A DNA stretch of 64,000 bases from Acidovorax_G lacteus. Its GTDB lineage: Bacteria > Pseudomonadota > Gammaproteobacteria > Burkholderiales > Burkholderiaceae_C. Under the pieces are notes generated by a model. That model did not search any database. It worked only from the letters and a program-made list of their open reading frames with translations, and had not been told where the DNA came from. The position numbers were made by a program, and so were the translations under genes. Shown in pieces: positions 49,699 through 60,414 of the stretch. The DNA lies in contig NZ_BAABEX010000007.1 of NCBI RefSeq assembly GCF_039540375.1, positions 124,001 through 188,000 on the forward strand. Reading direction: 5' to 3'. Within the stretch, counting starts at the first letter, position 1. Each line of letters begins with the position of its first letter.

Positions 49699-51111
49699 AT
49701 GGCCACCCGCAAGACCACCCTCGCCATCGCCCTGTCCGGGCTCGCCGTTGCCGCCCTGCTGGGCTGGTGGTGGCAGCGCCCCAAGTCCAACCCCGCACCG
49801 GCCGATGCCGCTGCGGCTGCCACGGCGGCGCGGCCCGGGGCCAGCGTGCCGGGCGGCGCGGGTGGACGCCCGGGCGGCCCGGCAGGCAACCGGCCCGCAT
49901 CGGTCGAAGTGGCGGCGGTGCGCACCATGGCGCTGCGCGACGAGGCCGAGGCCGTGGGCAGCCTGCGTTCGCGCCAGAGCGTGGTGGTGCGGCCCGAGGT
50001 CAGCGGCCGTGTCACGCAGCTCAACTTCCGCGATGGCGAGCGCGTGCGCAAGGGGCAGACGCTGCTGCAGCTGGACGACCAGTTGCCCCGTGCCCAGGTG
50101 CAGCAGGCGCAAGCCGAGCTGTCGATTGCCCAGGCCAACCACAAGCGCAACCAGGAACTGGTGGCTCAGGGCTTCATCAGCCAGCGCTCGGTCGATGAAA
50201 GCGCAGCCAACCTCGAAGTCGCCCAGGCCAAGCTGGCGCTTGCGCAGGCCACGGCCGCGCGGCTGCGCATCGTCGCGCCCTTCGATGGCGTGGCAGGCAT
50301 TCGCAACATCAACGTGGGCGACTACCTCAAGGACGGCACCGACATCGTCAACATTGAGGACATCGAGGCCATGTACGTGGACTTTCGCCTGCCCGAGCGC
50401 CTCCAGACCCGGGTGGCGCGCGGGCAGACGGCGCGTGTGACTTTCGATGCCCTGCCTGGAGCCCGCTACGAGGCCACGGTGCTGGCCATCAACCCGCAGA
50501 TCGACGCCGACGGCCGCTCGGTGGCGGTGCGCGCCTGCATCGACAACCGCCGGGCGGAACTGCGCCCGGGGATGTTTGCCCGTGTCACCGCGGTGTTTGG
50601 GGAGCGCAACAACGCCCTGGTGGTGCCTGAGGAAGCCGTGGTGCCCGATGCCAAACAGCCCTTTGTGTGGCGCGTGGTGGAAGGGAACGAGCCTGGCAGC
50701 CGTGTGGCCCGCAAGGTGCCCGTGGTGCTGGGCGCGCGCGTGCCGGGTTCGGTGGAGGTGTTGCAAGGCCTGGAAGCGGGCCAGCAGGTGGTCACCGCCG
50801 GGCAGCAGCGCCTGAGTCGCGACGGTGCGCCGGTGCGGGTGGTGGAACTGGGCCAGAGCCCGGGTGGGGCCGGCATGGAGGCCGCACCGGGCAAGCGCCT
50901 GGCAGGTCCGGCCGCTGCACCGGCAGCCCCAGCCCCTGCGGCCTCGGCCCCGCGCGCTGAAGCCGGCGGCACGCAGCCGCCTGCGCCCGCAGCCCAGGCG
51001 CCCGCGGCTCCGGCCCCCTTGCGGGTGGCCGACAGTGGCCGTGCAGTGGCCGCGCCGCTGGGGACACATCCGTGCCGCCTGCCGGTGTCGGCCGCGCGCA
51101 GCGCGCTCTGA
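49699..51111 (+). CDS. RND efflux periplasmic adaptor subunit
   Basis: The 470-residue membrane fusion protein has an N-terminal membrane anchor (LAIALSGLAVAALLGWWW) and a lipoyl/barrel-sandwich domain with VVVRPEVSGRVTQLNFRDGE. A hairpin coiled coil (about residues 130-190) and a beta-barrel with IVAPFDGVAGIRNINVGDYL follow. Residues about 395-470 form an unusual Ala/Pro-rich tail that most adaptors lack; its role is unknown. It is 13 bp upstream of the pump gene. Confidence 0.92.
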   Translation: MATRKTTLAIALSGLAVAALLGWWWQRPKSNPAPADAAAAATAARPGASVPGGAGGRPGGPAGNRPASVEVAAVRTMALRDEAEAVGSLRSRQSVVVRPEVSGRVTQLNFRDGERVRKGQTLLQLDDQLPRAQVQQAQAELSIAQANHKRNQELVAQGFISQRSVDESAANLEVAQAKLALAQATAARLRIVAPFDGVAGIRNINVGDYLKDGTDIVNIEDIEAMYVDFRLPERLQTRVARGQTARVTFDALPGARYEATVLAINPQIDADGRSVAVRACIDNRRAELRPGMFARVTAVFGERNNALVVPEEAVVPDAKQPFVWRVVEGNEPGSRVARKVPVVLGARVPGSVEVLQGLEAGQQVVTAGQQRLSRDGAPVRVVELGQSPGGAGMEAAPGKRLAGPAAAPAAPAPAASAPRAEAGGTQPPAPAAQAPAAPAPLRVADSGRAVAAPLGTHPCRLPVSAARSAL

Positions 51112-51124
51112 ACGGAGGTTTGCC

Positions 51125-54100
51125 ATGCAACTGGCCGAAGTCTCCATCCGCCGCCCGGTGTTTGCCACCGTGCTCTCGCTGCTGGTGCTGCTCATCGGTG
51201 CGGTGAGCTTCACGCGCCTGACGGTGCGCGAATATCCCAAGATCGACGAGCCGGTGGTCACCGTGAGCGTACGTTACGCAGGTGCCTCGGCCGAGGTGAT
51301 CGAATCGCAGGTCACCAAGCCGCTCGAAGACTCCATTGCCGGCATCGACGCGGTAGACGTGATCACCTCCATCAGCCGCGCAGAGCAGAGCCAGATCACG
51401 GTGCGATTCCGCCTCGAAAAAGACGCCGACAACGCCGCGGCCGAGGTGCGCGACCGCACGGCCCGGGTGCGCAACCGCCTGCCCGATGCGGTGGACGAGC
51501 CCGTGATCGCCAAGGTCGAGGCCGATGCGTCGCCCGTGCTGTGGCTCGCGTTCAGCAGTGAAACGCGCTCGCCGCTCGAGATCAACGAACTGCTCAACCG
51601 TGTGGTCAAACCGCGCCTGCAGACGGTGACCGGCGTGGCCGATGTGCCGATCTTCGGCGAGCGCAAGTACGCCATGCGCATCTGGCTCGACACCGAGCGC
51701 CTGGCCGCCTACCGGCTCACCACACAGGACGTGGAAGACGCGATCCGGCGCAACAACCTTGAACTGCCTGCGGGCCGCATCGAGTCGCAGCAGCGCGAAT
51801 TCAGCGTGACCTCGCAGACCAGCCTGGCGTCGGCGGCGCAGTTTTCCGACATCGTGATCCGCACCGTCAACGGCTTTCCGGTCAAGCTGCGCGATGTGGC
51901 CCGCGTCGAAGAAGCCGCGGCCAGCGACCGCAGCCGCGTGCGGCTCAATGGCCGCGACGCGATCTCGATGGGCGTGATCCGCCAGGCCACGGCCAACCCG
52001 CTGGAGCTGTCGGCCGGGGTGCGCGCCGTGCTGCCCCAGCTGAGGGCCGACCTGCCGCCCGACGTGGCGGTGGACATTGCCAACGACAACTCGCTGTTCA
52101 TCGACCGCTCGGTCAAGAGCGTGTACCAGACCATCCTGGAAGCCGTGGTGCTGGTGGCGTTGGTCATATTCGTGTTCCTGCGCACGCTGCGCGCGTCCAT
52201 CATCCCCATCGTCACCATTCCGGTGAGCCTGATCGGCAGTTTTGCGCTGATGGCGTTGGCGGGTTTCTCCATCAACACGCTCACGCTGCTGGCGCTGGTG
52301 CTCGCGATTGGCCTGGTGGTGGACGACGCCATCGTGATGCTAGAGAACATCTACCGCCACATCGAGGAAGGGCTTGATCCGTTCTCGGCGGCCATCAAGG
52401 GTGCGCGCGAGATCGGCTTTGCCGTGGTGGCCATGACGCTCACGCTCGTGGCCGTGTATGCGCCGCTGGCCTTCACGCCGGGGCGCACGGGCCGGCTGTT
52501 CATGGAGTTTGCGCTGGCCCTGGCCGGTGCGGTGCTGGTTTCGGGCTTCGTGGCGCTCACGCTGTCGCCCATGATGTGTTCGCTGCTGCTCAAGCACAAC
52601 CCCAAGCCCAACCGCTTTGACCGCACCATGGAGCGCTGGCTCACGGCGCTGTCCGACGGCTATGGCCGGCTGATCCGCTGGGTGATCACGGCGCGGGCGG
52701 GCACTGGCTGGGGCGGGGCGCTGCTGCAGGCGCGCTGGATCGTCGTCGGCGTGATGCTGGCCAGCGGCGCGGCGATTGCGCTGGTGTACCCGTCGATGCG
52801 GCAGGAGCTGTCGCCGCTGGAAGACCGCGGCACCATCATCACCAACATCACCGCGCCCGACGGTTCCACGCTCGACTACACCGACCGCTATGCCCAGGAG
52901 CTTGAGCGCATCGGCCGCGCCTTCCCCGAGTTCGACCGCGTCTTTGCCAACATCGGCAACCCCACGGTGGGGCAGGGCAGCGTGATCTACCGCACCGTGG
53001 ACTGGGAACAGCGCGAGCGCACCACGCTCGACCTCGCGCGTGAACTGCAGCCGCGGCTGGCCGCGCTGCCGGGCGTGAATGCCTTCCCGATCACGCCACC
53101 CTCGCTGGGCCAGGGCTTTCGCTCGCGGCCGCTGACCTACGTGATCCAGACCTCGGACAGCTACGAGAACCTCAACACCGTGGTCAACCAGTTCCTGGCC
53201 GAAATGGCGCGCAACCCGGGCATCGTCGCGCCCGACGTGGACCTGCGCCTGAACAAGCCCGAGCTGCGCGTGGAGGTGAACCGCGCGCGTGCGGCCGATC
53301 TGGGCGTGAACGTGGACGTGGTGGCCCGCGCCATCGAAACCCTGCTGGGGGGCCGCACCGTGACGCGCTACAAGCGCGACGCCGAGCAGTACGACGTGAT
53401 CGTGCAACTGCAGCCCAGTGGCCGCACCACCCCCGAGAACATCGACACCATCTACGTGCGCGGCCGGGGCGACGCGATGATCCCGTTGACCAGCCTGGTC
53501 ACGGTGACCGAAAGCGTGAGCCCGCGCGAGCTGAACCACTTTGGCCAGCGCCGTTCGGCCACCATCACGGCCAACCTCACGCCCGAATACTCGCTGGGCG
53601 AGGCGCTGGCCTTCATGGACCAGACGGCCGCCAAGGTGCTCAAGCCGGGTTACACCACCGACCTCAACGGCATCTCGCGCGAGTTCAAGAGCTCGCAGGG
53701 CGCGTTGGGCGTGGTGTTCGTGCTGGCGCTGGTGTTCATCTTCCTGGTGCTGGCCGCACAGTTTGAAAGCTTCATCGACCCGCTGGTGATCATGCTGTCG
53801 GTGCCGCTGTCCATGATCGGTGCGCTGCTGGCGCTCAAGTGGAGCGGCGGCTCGCTCAACGTGTATTCGCAGATCGGGCTCATCACGCTGGTCGGCCTGA
53901 TCACCAAGCACGGCATCCTGATCGTGGAGTTCACCAACCAGTTGCGCGAGCGCGGCATGTCCATGGTCGATGCGCTGGTGCAGGCATCGTCGCAGCGCTT
54001 GCGGCCGATTTTGATGACCACCGGCGCCATGGTGCTGGGGGCGGTGCCGCTGGCGCTGGCCACCGGGGCTGGGGCGGAAACCCGCAGCCAGATCGGCTGG

Positions 54101-54265
54101 GTGATTGTGGGTGGCATGTCGCTGGGCACGCTGCTCACCATCTTCGTGGTGCCGGTGATGTATTCGCTGTTTGCACGCACCAAGGTGCCGGGTGCCAACC
54201 ATGCGGTGGCCAACGAGTCGCCGCTGGCGGGCGCAGCGGGCGGGCACGAGGTGGTGGCCAAGTAG
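51125..54265 (+). CDS. RND efflux pump permease
   Basis: The 1046-residue AcrB/MexF-type proton-driven pump has twelve membrane segments and two large periplasmic loops. Visible motifs include SIRRPVFATVLSLLVLLIG, the membrane-embedded acids in ALVLAIGLVVDDAIVMLENI and RPILMTTGAMVLGAVPLALA. ATG 51125 follows an AACGGAGG ribosome site; the frame is open further upstream but reads through the adaptor gene. No outer-membrane factor gene follows, so the pump must borrow one encoded elsewhere. Confidence 0.95.
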   Translation: MQLAEVSIRRPVFATVLSLLVLLIGAVSFTRLTVREYPKIDEPVVTVSVRYAGASAEVIESQVTKPLEDSIAGIDAVDVITSISRAEQSQITVRFRLEKDADNAAAEVRDRTARVRNRLPDAVDEPVIAKVEADASPVLWLAFSSETRSPLEINELLNRVVKPRLQTVTGVADVPIFGERKYAMRIWLDTERLAAYRLTTQDVEDAIRRNNLELPAGRIESQQREFSVTSQTSLASAAQFSDIVIRTVNGFPVKLRDVARVEEAAASDRSRVRLNGRDAISMGVIRQATANPLELSAGVRAVLPQLRADLPPDVAVDIANDNSLFIDRSVKSVYQTILEAVVLVALVIFVFLRTLRASIIPIVTIPVSLIGSFALMALAGFSINTLTLLALVLAIGLVVDDAIVMLENIYRHIEEGLDPFSAAIKGAREIGFAVVAMTLTLVAVYAPLAFTPGRTGRLFMEFALALAGAVLVSGFVALTLSPMMCSLLLKHNPKPNRFDRTMERWLTALSDGYGRLIRWVITARAGTGWGGALLQARWIVVGVMLASGAAIALVYPSMRQELSPLEDRGTIITNITAPDGSTLDYTDRYAQELERIGRAFPEFDRVFANIGNPTVGQGSVIYRTVDWEQRERTTLDLARELQPRLAALPGVNAFPITPPSLGQGFRSRPLTYVIQTSDSYENLNTVVNQFLAEMARNPGIVAPDVDLRLNKPELRVEVNRARAADLGVNVDVVARAIETLLGGRTVTRYKRDAEQYDVIVQLQPSGRTTPENIDTIYVRGRGDAMIPLTSLVTVTESVSPRELNHFGQRRSATITANLTPEYSLGEALAFMDQTAAKVLKPGYTTDLNGISREFKSSQGALGVVFVLALVFIFLVLAAQFESFIDPLVIMLSVPLSMIGALLALKWSGGSLNVYSQIGLITLVGLITKHGILIVEFTNQLRERGMSMVDALVQASSQRLRPILMTTGAMVLGAVPLALATGAGAETRSQIGWVIVGGMSLGTLLTIFVVPVMYSLFARTKVPGANHAVANESPLAGAAGGHEVVAK

Positions 54266-54289
54266 GGCGTTGCGCGGCCCAGCCATCCC

Positions 54290-54313
54290 AAGGGGCCCGG
54301 GGGCCCCTTTTTT
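54290..54313 (+). terminator. Terminator of the RND operon
   Basis: AAGGGGCCC faces GGGCCCCTT with a T6 run directly after, 25 bp past the pump stop. A classical rho-independent terminator. Confidence 0.85.
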
Positions 54314-54339
54314 GTGGCGGCGGTCCCGCCGCGCGGGGC

Positions 54340-54681
54340 TCAGCCTGCTGCGGGCGCGCTGTCCAGCGCCTGCATGGCGGGCGCAAAAGCCGCGGCGTCG
54401 GCAGGCCGCACCAGGCGCGTCACCTCGCGGCCCTGGCGCAGAAACACCAGCGTGGGCCAGAGCTTCACGCCAAAGCTTCGGCCCAGGGGGCGGCCCGGGC
54501 CGTCTTCGACCTTGATGTGGGCCACGTCGCCGCGGGGCCCGAGCGCTTGCTCGATCAGCGGCTGCGCGCGCTGGCAGTGGCCGCACCAGCCGGTGCCGAA
54601 CTCCAGCACGGCCAGGCCGTCCAGGGCGTCGATCTGTTCGCGCGTGGGCGCTTCGCTGCGGTGGGTGGCGGTGTAGGGCAT
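54340..54681 (-). CDS. Thioredoxin family protein
   Basis: The 113-residue protein has LEFGTGWCGHCQRAQPLIEQ with a WCGHC active site at about residues 31-35 and the cis-proline segment GVKLWPTLVFLRQG. No signal peptide is seen. CGHC rather than CGPC suggests a more oxidising redox potential, as in PDI-like proteins, which is inference. It is convergent with the RND operon. Confidence 0.88.
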   Translation of the reverse strand: MPYTATHRSEAPTREQIDALDGLAVLEFGTGWCGHCQRAQPLIEQALGPRGDVAHIKVEDGPGRPLGRSFGVKLWPTLVFLRQGREVTRLVRPADAAAFAPAMQALDSAPAAG

Positions 54682-54726
54682 GGGGCGATTGTGGCGCAGC
54701 TGCGTGGCGGGCGGCGTGCGCGGGCG

Positions 54727-56114
<1,388 letters not shown>

Positions 56115-56118
<4 letters not shown>

Positions 56119-56741
56119 GCGCGCTGCTCCAGCGTCTGCAACTCGGCCAGGGTGTTGGCGTTGAAGAAGGCCTGCGGGTCGTCGCCCGGACGGTCAAAGG
56201 CTTCGAGGGCGCAGCGGTGCTGGGCCGTCCAGGTGTCGATCTTGCGGCCGCCGCCTTGTGTGAAGCGGACCAGGCTTTCCATCAGTTCCACCCGCAGCAG
56301 GCAGAACACCGGCTGCGGGCGCACCTGCACGCGGCCCTCGGCGTCGGCCTCGGGCGCGGCGGCCATGGCCATGTCGGCGTTCTCGCGCACGGCCGCCTGC
56401 ACCAGCCGTGCGGCCAGATCGTCCGGAAAGCGCGGCGTGTCGCAGGGCACCGTCAGCAGCCAGGGCGTTTCGCAGTGCTCCAGCCCTGTGAGAAATCCCG
56501 CGAGCGGCCCGGCGTAGTCGGGCAGGCTGTCGGGCCACACGGGCACGCCGAACGACTCATACGCCGCGAGGTTGCGGTTGGCGTTGATCATGGTGTGGCC
56601 CACCTGCCACTGCAGGCGCAGCAGCGTGTGCAGCGCCAGCGGCGAGCCGCGGTAGTTCTGCAGGCCCTTGTCGGCCCCGCCCATGCGGGAGCCGCGGCCG
56701 CCGGCCAGTACGAGGCCGGTGATGTCTTGGGTATCGATCAT
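56115..56741 (-). CDS. mobA: Molybdenum cofactor guanylyltransferase
   Basis: The 208-residue enzyme attaches GMP to molybdopterin to form the MGD cofactor. The nucleotide loop LVLAGGRGSRMGGADKG is at about residues 11-27, with VWPDSLPDYAGPLAG and a metal-site VPCDTPRFP. Its stop overlaps moeA, so the genes are translated together. Confidence 0.94.
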
Positions 56742-56832
56742 GGCAATGTAAGGGGTGTACGCAGCCCGGTGCGCAAGGCAGCGGGCGTGGCATGGAGGGC
56801 GACGGGGCCGCGCACAGCGTGGGCAGGCGGGC

Positions 56833-57972
56833 TCATCCGCCGATGTAGCTCATCTCCACGCGGCGCGCGCCCATGCCCGAGGTGTCGGCGGGCAGCGCGC
56901 TGCGCAGTTCGGAATAGCGGTCGCTGCGCCCCTGCCAGATGCTGGCGATGGACGCGGCGATCTGGGTGTCGTCGGCACCGCCGCGCAGCAGGTGGCGCAG
57001 GTCCCAGCCCTGGTGGGCAAACAGGCACAAAAACACCTGGCCTTCGGTCGACAGGCGTGCGCGGTTGCAGTCGCGGCAAAAGGCCTGCGTCACGCTGCTG
57101 ATCACGCCGACTTCGCCCAGCGCCGGGTTGTGGCGGCCGCTGGCATCGGCATAGCCCCAGCGCTCGGCGGTCTCGCCCGGGGCGCTGGCGGCCAGCGGCA
57201 CCAGGGGCAGCTCGGCCTGCAGGCGCGCGATCAGCTCAGCCGAGGGCAGCACCTCGTCCATGCGCCAGCCGTTGGTGGCACCCACGTCCATGTATTCAAT
57301 GAAACGCAGCGTCACGCCCGTGCCGCGAAAGTGCCGCGCCATGGGCAGGATCTCGTGGTCGTTGGTGCCGCGCTTGACCACCATGTTGACCTTGAGGTTC
57401 TCAAAGCCGGCTTGCTGCGCTGCTGCGATGCCCTCCAGCACGTCGGCCACCGGAAAGTCCACGTCGTTCATGCGGCGAAAGATCGTGTCGTCCAGCGCAT
57501 CCAGGCTCACCGTCACGCGCTGCAGCCCGGCGTCGCGCAGCGCACGGGCCTTGCGCGCAAGCAGCGAGCCGTTGGTGGTGAGCGTGAGGTCGGGCGGCGT
57601 GCCGTCCACGGTGCGCAGCGCGGCGAGTTGCGCCACCAGCAATTCGAGGTTCTTGCGCAGCAGCGGTTCGCCGCCGGTCAGGCGGATCTTGCGCACGCCG
57701 TGCGCCAGAAACAGCCGCGCCAGGCGCGTGATTTCTTCAAAGGTGAGCAGCGACTGCTGCGGCAGGTAGGCGTAGTCCTTGTCGAAGACTTCCTTGGGCA
57801 TGCAGTACGCGCAGCGGAAGTTGCAGCGGTCCGTCACGCTGATGCGCAGATCGCGCAGCGGGCGCTGCAGCCGGTCGGTCAGCAGGCCGCTCGGGGCGGG
57901 GGTGTCGGCCGCGGGCTGCGCGCGCAGCGCACCCACGCGCTGGTCGACAAGGGGAATCACGCGTTCAGCCAT
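56833..57972 (-). CDS. moaA: GTP 3',8-cyclase MoaA
   Basis: This 379-residue radical SAM enzyme starts molybdopterin synthesis from GTP. The first Fe-S cluster motif is CNFRCAYCMP at about residues 52-61 and the second is in FCRDCNRARLSTEGQVFLC. It ends in the conserved GG. ATG 57972 was chosen as the family start. With mobA and moeA downstream on the same strand it forms a moaA-mobA-moeA cluster. Confidence 0.95.
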   Translation of the reverse strand: MAERVIPLVDQRVGALRAQPAADTPAPSGLLTDRLQRPLRDLRISVTDRCNFRCAYCMPKEVFDKDYAYLPQQSLLTFEEITRLARLFLAHGVRKIRLTGGEPLLRKNLELLVAQLAALRTVDGTPPDLTLTTNGSLLARKARALRDAGLQRVTVSLDALDDTIFRRMNDVDFPVADVLEGIAAAQQAGFENLKVNMVVKRGTNDHEILPMARHFRGTGVTLRFIEYMDVGATNGWRMDEVLPSAELIARLQAELPLVPLAASAPGETAERWGYADASGRHNPALGEVGVISSVTQAFCRDCNRARLSTEGQVFLCLFAHQGWDLRHLLRGGADDTQIAASIASIWQGRSDRYSELRSALPADTSGMGARRVEMSYIGG

Positions 57973-58059
57973 GTGCGGATTGTGCCGCAAGGGGCTGCAG
58001 CGCGCGGGGCCGAACCCCTGAGGCCGTGCGGGGTGCGCGGGACTGGCCGGAGGCCGGTG

Positions 58060-58821
58060 TCAGACGCAGCGCGCGCCGTCCACTTCGATGCACACGCCGC
58101 TGATGAACGCGGCCTCGTCGCTGGCCAGGTAGAGCGCTGCGTTGGCCACGTCGAGCGCGGTGGAAAAGCGCCCGAGCGGAATGGTGGCCAGGAACTTCGC
58201 GCGCCGCGCGTCGTCGATGGGCCCGCCCGCAAACTCGGCCGCCAGCCCGGTGTCGGGGTTGAACACCGGGTTGATGCAGTTCACGCGGATGTTGTCCGGG
58301 CCCAGCTCGGCCGCCATCGACTTGCTGGTGGTAATGACCGCGCCCTTGGAGCCGTTGTACCAAGTGAGGCCCGGGCGGGGCCGCACCCCGGCCGTGGAGG
58401 CGATGTTGATGAAGCTGCCACCCCCGCCCGCGCGCATGGCGGGTACGCCGTGGATGGCCGTGAGGTAGATGCTCTTGACGTTGATCGCGTACACGCGGTC
58501 GAACTCTTCTTCGCTCACTTCGAGCATGGGGCGGTTGCGGTGTGTCCAGCCCGCGTTGTTCACGACCACGTCGAGCCGTCCATGGCGATCAAGTGCCGCC
58601 TGCACCAGCGCCTGCACCTGGTCGGAGCGCGTCACGTCGGCCTGAAAGAAGGTCGCCTGACCGCCCGCAGCCGTGATCTCGGCCACCACGCGTTCGCCCG
58701 CGCTGGCCTGGATGTCGTTGACGATGACGCGCGCGCCCTCGGCCGCAAGGCGCTTGGCAATGCCTTCGCCGATGCCGCCGCCGGCGCCGGTCACGATGAT
58801 GGATTTGTGCTGGACTCGCAT
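58060..58821 (-). CDS. SDR family oxidoreductase
   Basis: This 253-residue short-chain dehydrogenase has the cofactor loop VTGAGGGIGEG at residues 10-20, NNAGWTH, an active-site serine region INIASTAGVRPRPG and the catalytic YNGSKG pair. The substrate is unknown. It lies just downstream of an aldehyde dehydrogenase gene on the same strand, so the two could act in sequence on an alcohol or aldehyde. Confidence 0.9.
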   Translation of the reverse strand: MRVQHKSIIVTGAGGGIGEGIAKRLAAEGARVIVNDIQASAGERVVAEITAAGGQATFFQADVTRSDQVQALVQAALDRHGRLDVVVNNAGWTHRNRPMLEVSEEEFDRVYAINVKSIYLTAIHGVPAMRAGGGGSFINIASTAGVRPRPGLTWYNGSKGAVITTSKSMAAELGPDNIRVNCINPVFNPDTGLAAEFAGGPIDDARRAKFLATIPLGRFSTALDVANAALYLASDEAAFISGVCIEVDGARCV

Positions 58822-58881
58822 GGGTTTCCTTGAATGTGCAGGCCGCACGGGCATCCAGCGCCCTGCGGCATCGGAACGGGC

Positions 58882-60315
58882 TCAGCCGTGGCGCACGGCC
58901 ACGGTCTTGAGGGTGGTGAAGCCGTAGAGCGCTTCCATGCCCTTTTCACGGCCATAGCCGGACGATTTCACGCCGCCAAAGGGCAGCTCCACGCCGCCGG
59001 CCGCGCCGTAGTTGTTGATGAACACCTGGCCGCACTGCAGGCGGCGGGCCATGCGGAACTGGCGCGCGCCGTCGCGCGTCCAGACGCCGGCCACCAAGCC
59101 GAACTGCGTGGCGTTGGCCAGTTCGATGGCGTGGTCTTCGTCGTCGAACGACATGGCAGCGAGCACCGGGCCGAAGACTTCTTCCTGCGCCAGCCGGTGC
59201 TGTACGGGCACGTCGCGCAGCAGGGTGGGGGCCTGGTAGTAACCGGTGTCGGGGGCTTCGTCCACCACGCTGCCCTGGGCCACCAGCGGGATGCCCGCCA
59301 CCTGCGCGTCGGACAAAAAGTCCCACACGCGCTGCTGCTGGGTCTGGCGGATCAGCGGGCCCAGGTCCAGGTCCATCGCCGCCGGGCCCACGCGCAGGGC
59401 GCTGAAGGCCTGGCCGAGGCGTTCGAGCAGGGGTTCGTAGATCAGCGAATCGATGAGCACACGCGAGCCGGCCGAGCAGGTCTGGCCAGCGTTTTGCACG
59501 ATGGCGTTGATCAGCACCGGCACGGCCGCGTCCAGGTCGGCGTCGGCAAACACGATCTGCGGGCTTTTGCCCCCCAGCTCCAGCGTCACGGGGCAGTGCC
59601 GCTCGGCCGCGGCCTGCTGAATGAGCGTGCCCACGCGCGGGCTGCCGGTGAAGCTGATGTGGTCGATGCCCGGGTGGCGCGCAAGCGCGTCGCCCACTTC
59701 GTGGCCATAGCCGGTGACGATATTGAGCGCACCGGCCGGAAAGCCGACCTCGGCCGCAAGCTGGGCCACGCGGATCAGGCTCAGGCAGGCGTCTTCGGCC
59801 GGCTTGACGACGCACACGTTGCCCGCCGCCAGCGCCCCGCCCACGCTGCGGCCAAAAATCTGCATGGGGTAGTTCCAGGGGATCACATGGCCCGTGACGC
59901 CATGCGGTTCGCGCCAGGTGAAGACGCTGTAGCCGTCGAGGTACGGAATGGTCTCGCCGTGCAGCTTGTCGCAGGCCCCGGCGTAGAACTCGAAGTAGCG
60001 CGCCAGCGCCAGCGCGTCGGCCCGGGCCTGTTTGGTGGGCTTGCCGCAGTCGCGCTGCTCCAGCGCAGTGAGTTCGTCGGCGTGCTCCAGCACCTTGTGC
60101 GACAGGCGCATGAGCAGGCGGCCACGGTCGGCCGCGCTGGTCTTGTGCCACACCGCCCGCCAGCATTGGCGGGCCGCATGCACCGCGGCGTCGATGTCTT
60201 CGGCGGTGCCGCGCGGGATCTCGTCGAAGGGCTGGCCGTCCGACGGATCGATCACCGCAATCGTGCGGCCGGAGGTGGACGGAACCGAGGCGTTGGCGAT
60301 GAAGTGGTGTTGCAT
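58882..60315 (-). CDS. Aldehyde dehydrogenase family protein
   Basis: The 477-residue NAD(P)-dependent enzyme has the cofactor region VIPWNYPMQIF, the glutamate in LELGGKSPQIVFADAD and the catalytic cysteine in NAGQTCSAGSRVLI. ATG 60315 (MQHHFIANASVP) was chosen because earlier residues would be encoded by the palindromic repeat. The subgroup is close to betaine or aminobutyraldehyde dehydrogenases, but the substrate cannot be assigned. A Crp-family regulator gene lies directly upstream. Confidence 0.92.
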   Translation of the reverse strand: MQHHFIANASVPSTSGRTIAVIDPSDGQPFDEIPRGTAEDIDAAVHAARQCWRAVWHKTSAADRGRLLMRLSHKVLEHADELTALEQRDCGKPTKQARADALALARYFEFYAGACDKLHGETIPYLDGYSVFTWREPHGVTGHVIPWNYPMQIFGRSVGGALAAGNVCVVKPAEDACLSLIRVAQLAAEVGFPAGALNIVTGYGHEVGDALARHPGIDHISFTGSPRVGTLIQQAAAERHCPVTLELGGKSPQIVFADADLDAAVPVLINAIVQNAGQTCSAGSRVLIDSLIYEPLLERLGQAFSALRVGPAAMDLDLGPLIRQTQQQRVWDFLSDAQVAGIPLVAQGSVVDEAPDTGYYQAPTLLRDVPVQHRLAQEEVFGPVLAAMSFDDEDHAIELANATQFGLVAGVWTRDGARQFRMARRLQCGQVFINNYGAAGGVELPFGGVKSSGYGREKGMEALYGFTTLKTVAVRHG

Positions 60316-60365
60316 GGCCCCATTGTGCTCCAAAAGCAACGTGTTCTTACTATTTGCTGAAATAT

Positions 60366-60413
60366 GCTGCTCGTGCTTGTTTAACAAGCACGAGCAGCTA
60401 TCAAAACAATAGC
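60366..60413. repeat. Palindromic repeat, near-complete copy, between crp-family gene and aldehyde dehydrogenase
   Basis: GCTGCTCGTGCTTGTT, one T, then its perfect reverse complement form a 16-bp stem. GCTATCAAAACAATAGC follows as the 17-nt arm. It begins two bases after the regulator's stop on the minus strand and likely ends or stabilises that mRNA. Confidence 0.85.
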
Positions 60414-60414
60414 G

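Noticed and set aside
51061..51111. A frameshift at the end of the RND adaptor gene
   Set aside because: The tail is odd, but the stop lies 13 bp before the pump start with a good ribosome site, so the frame is consistent as read; only a comparison could show a shift.
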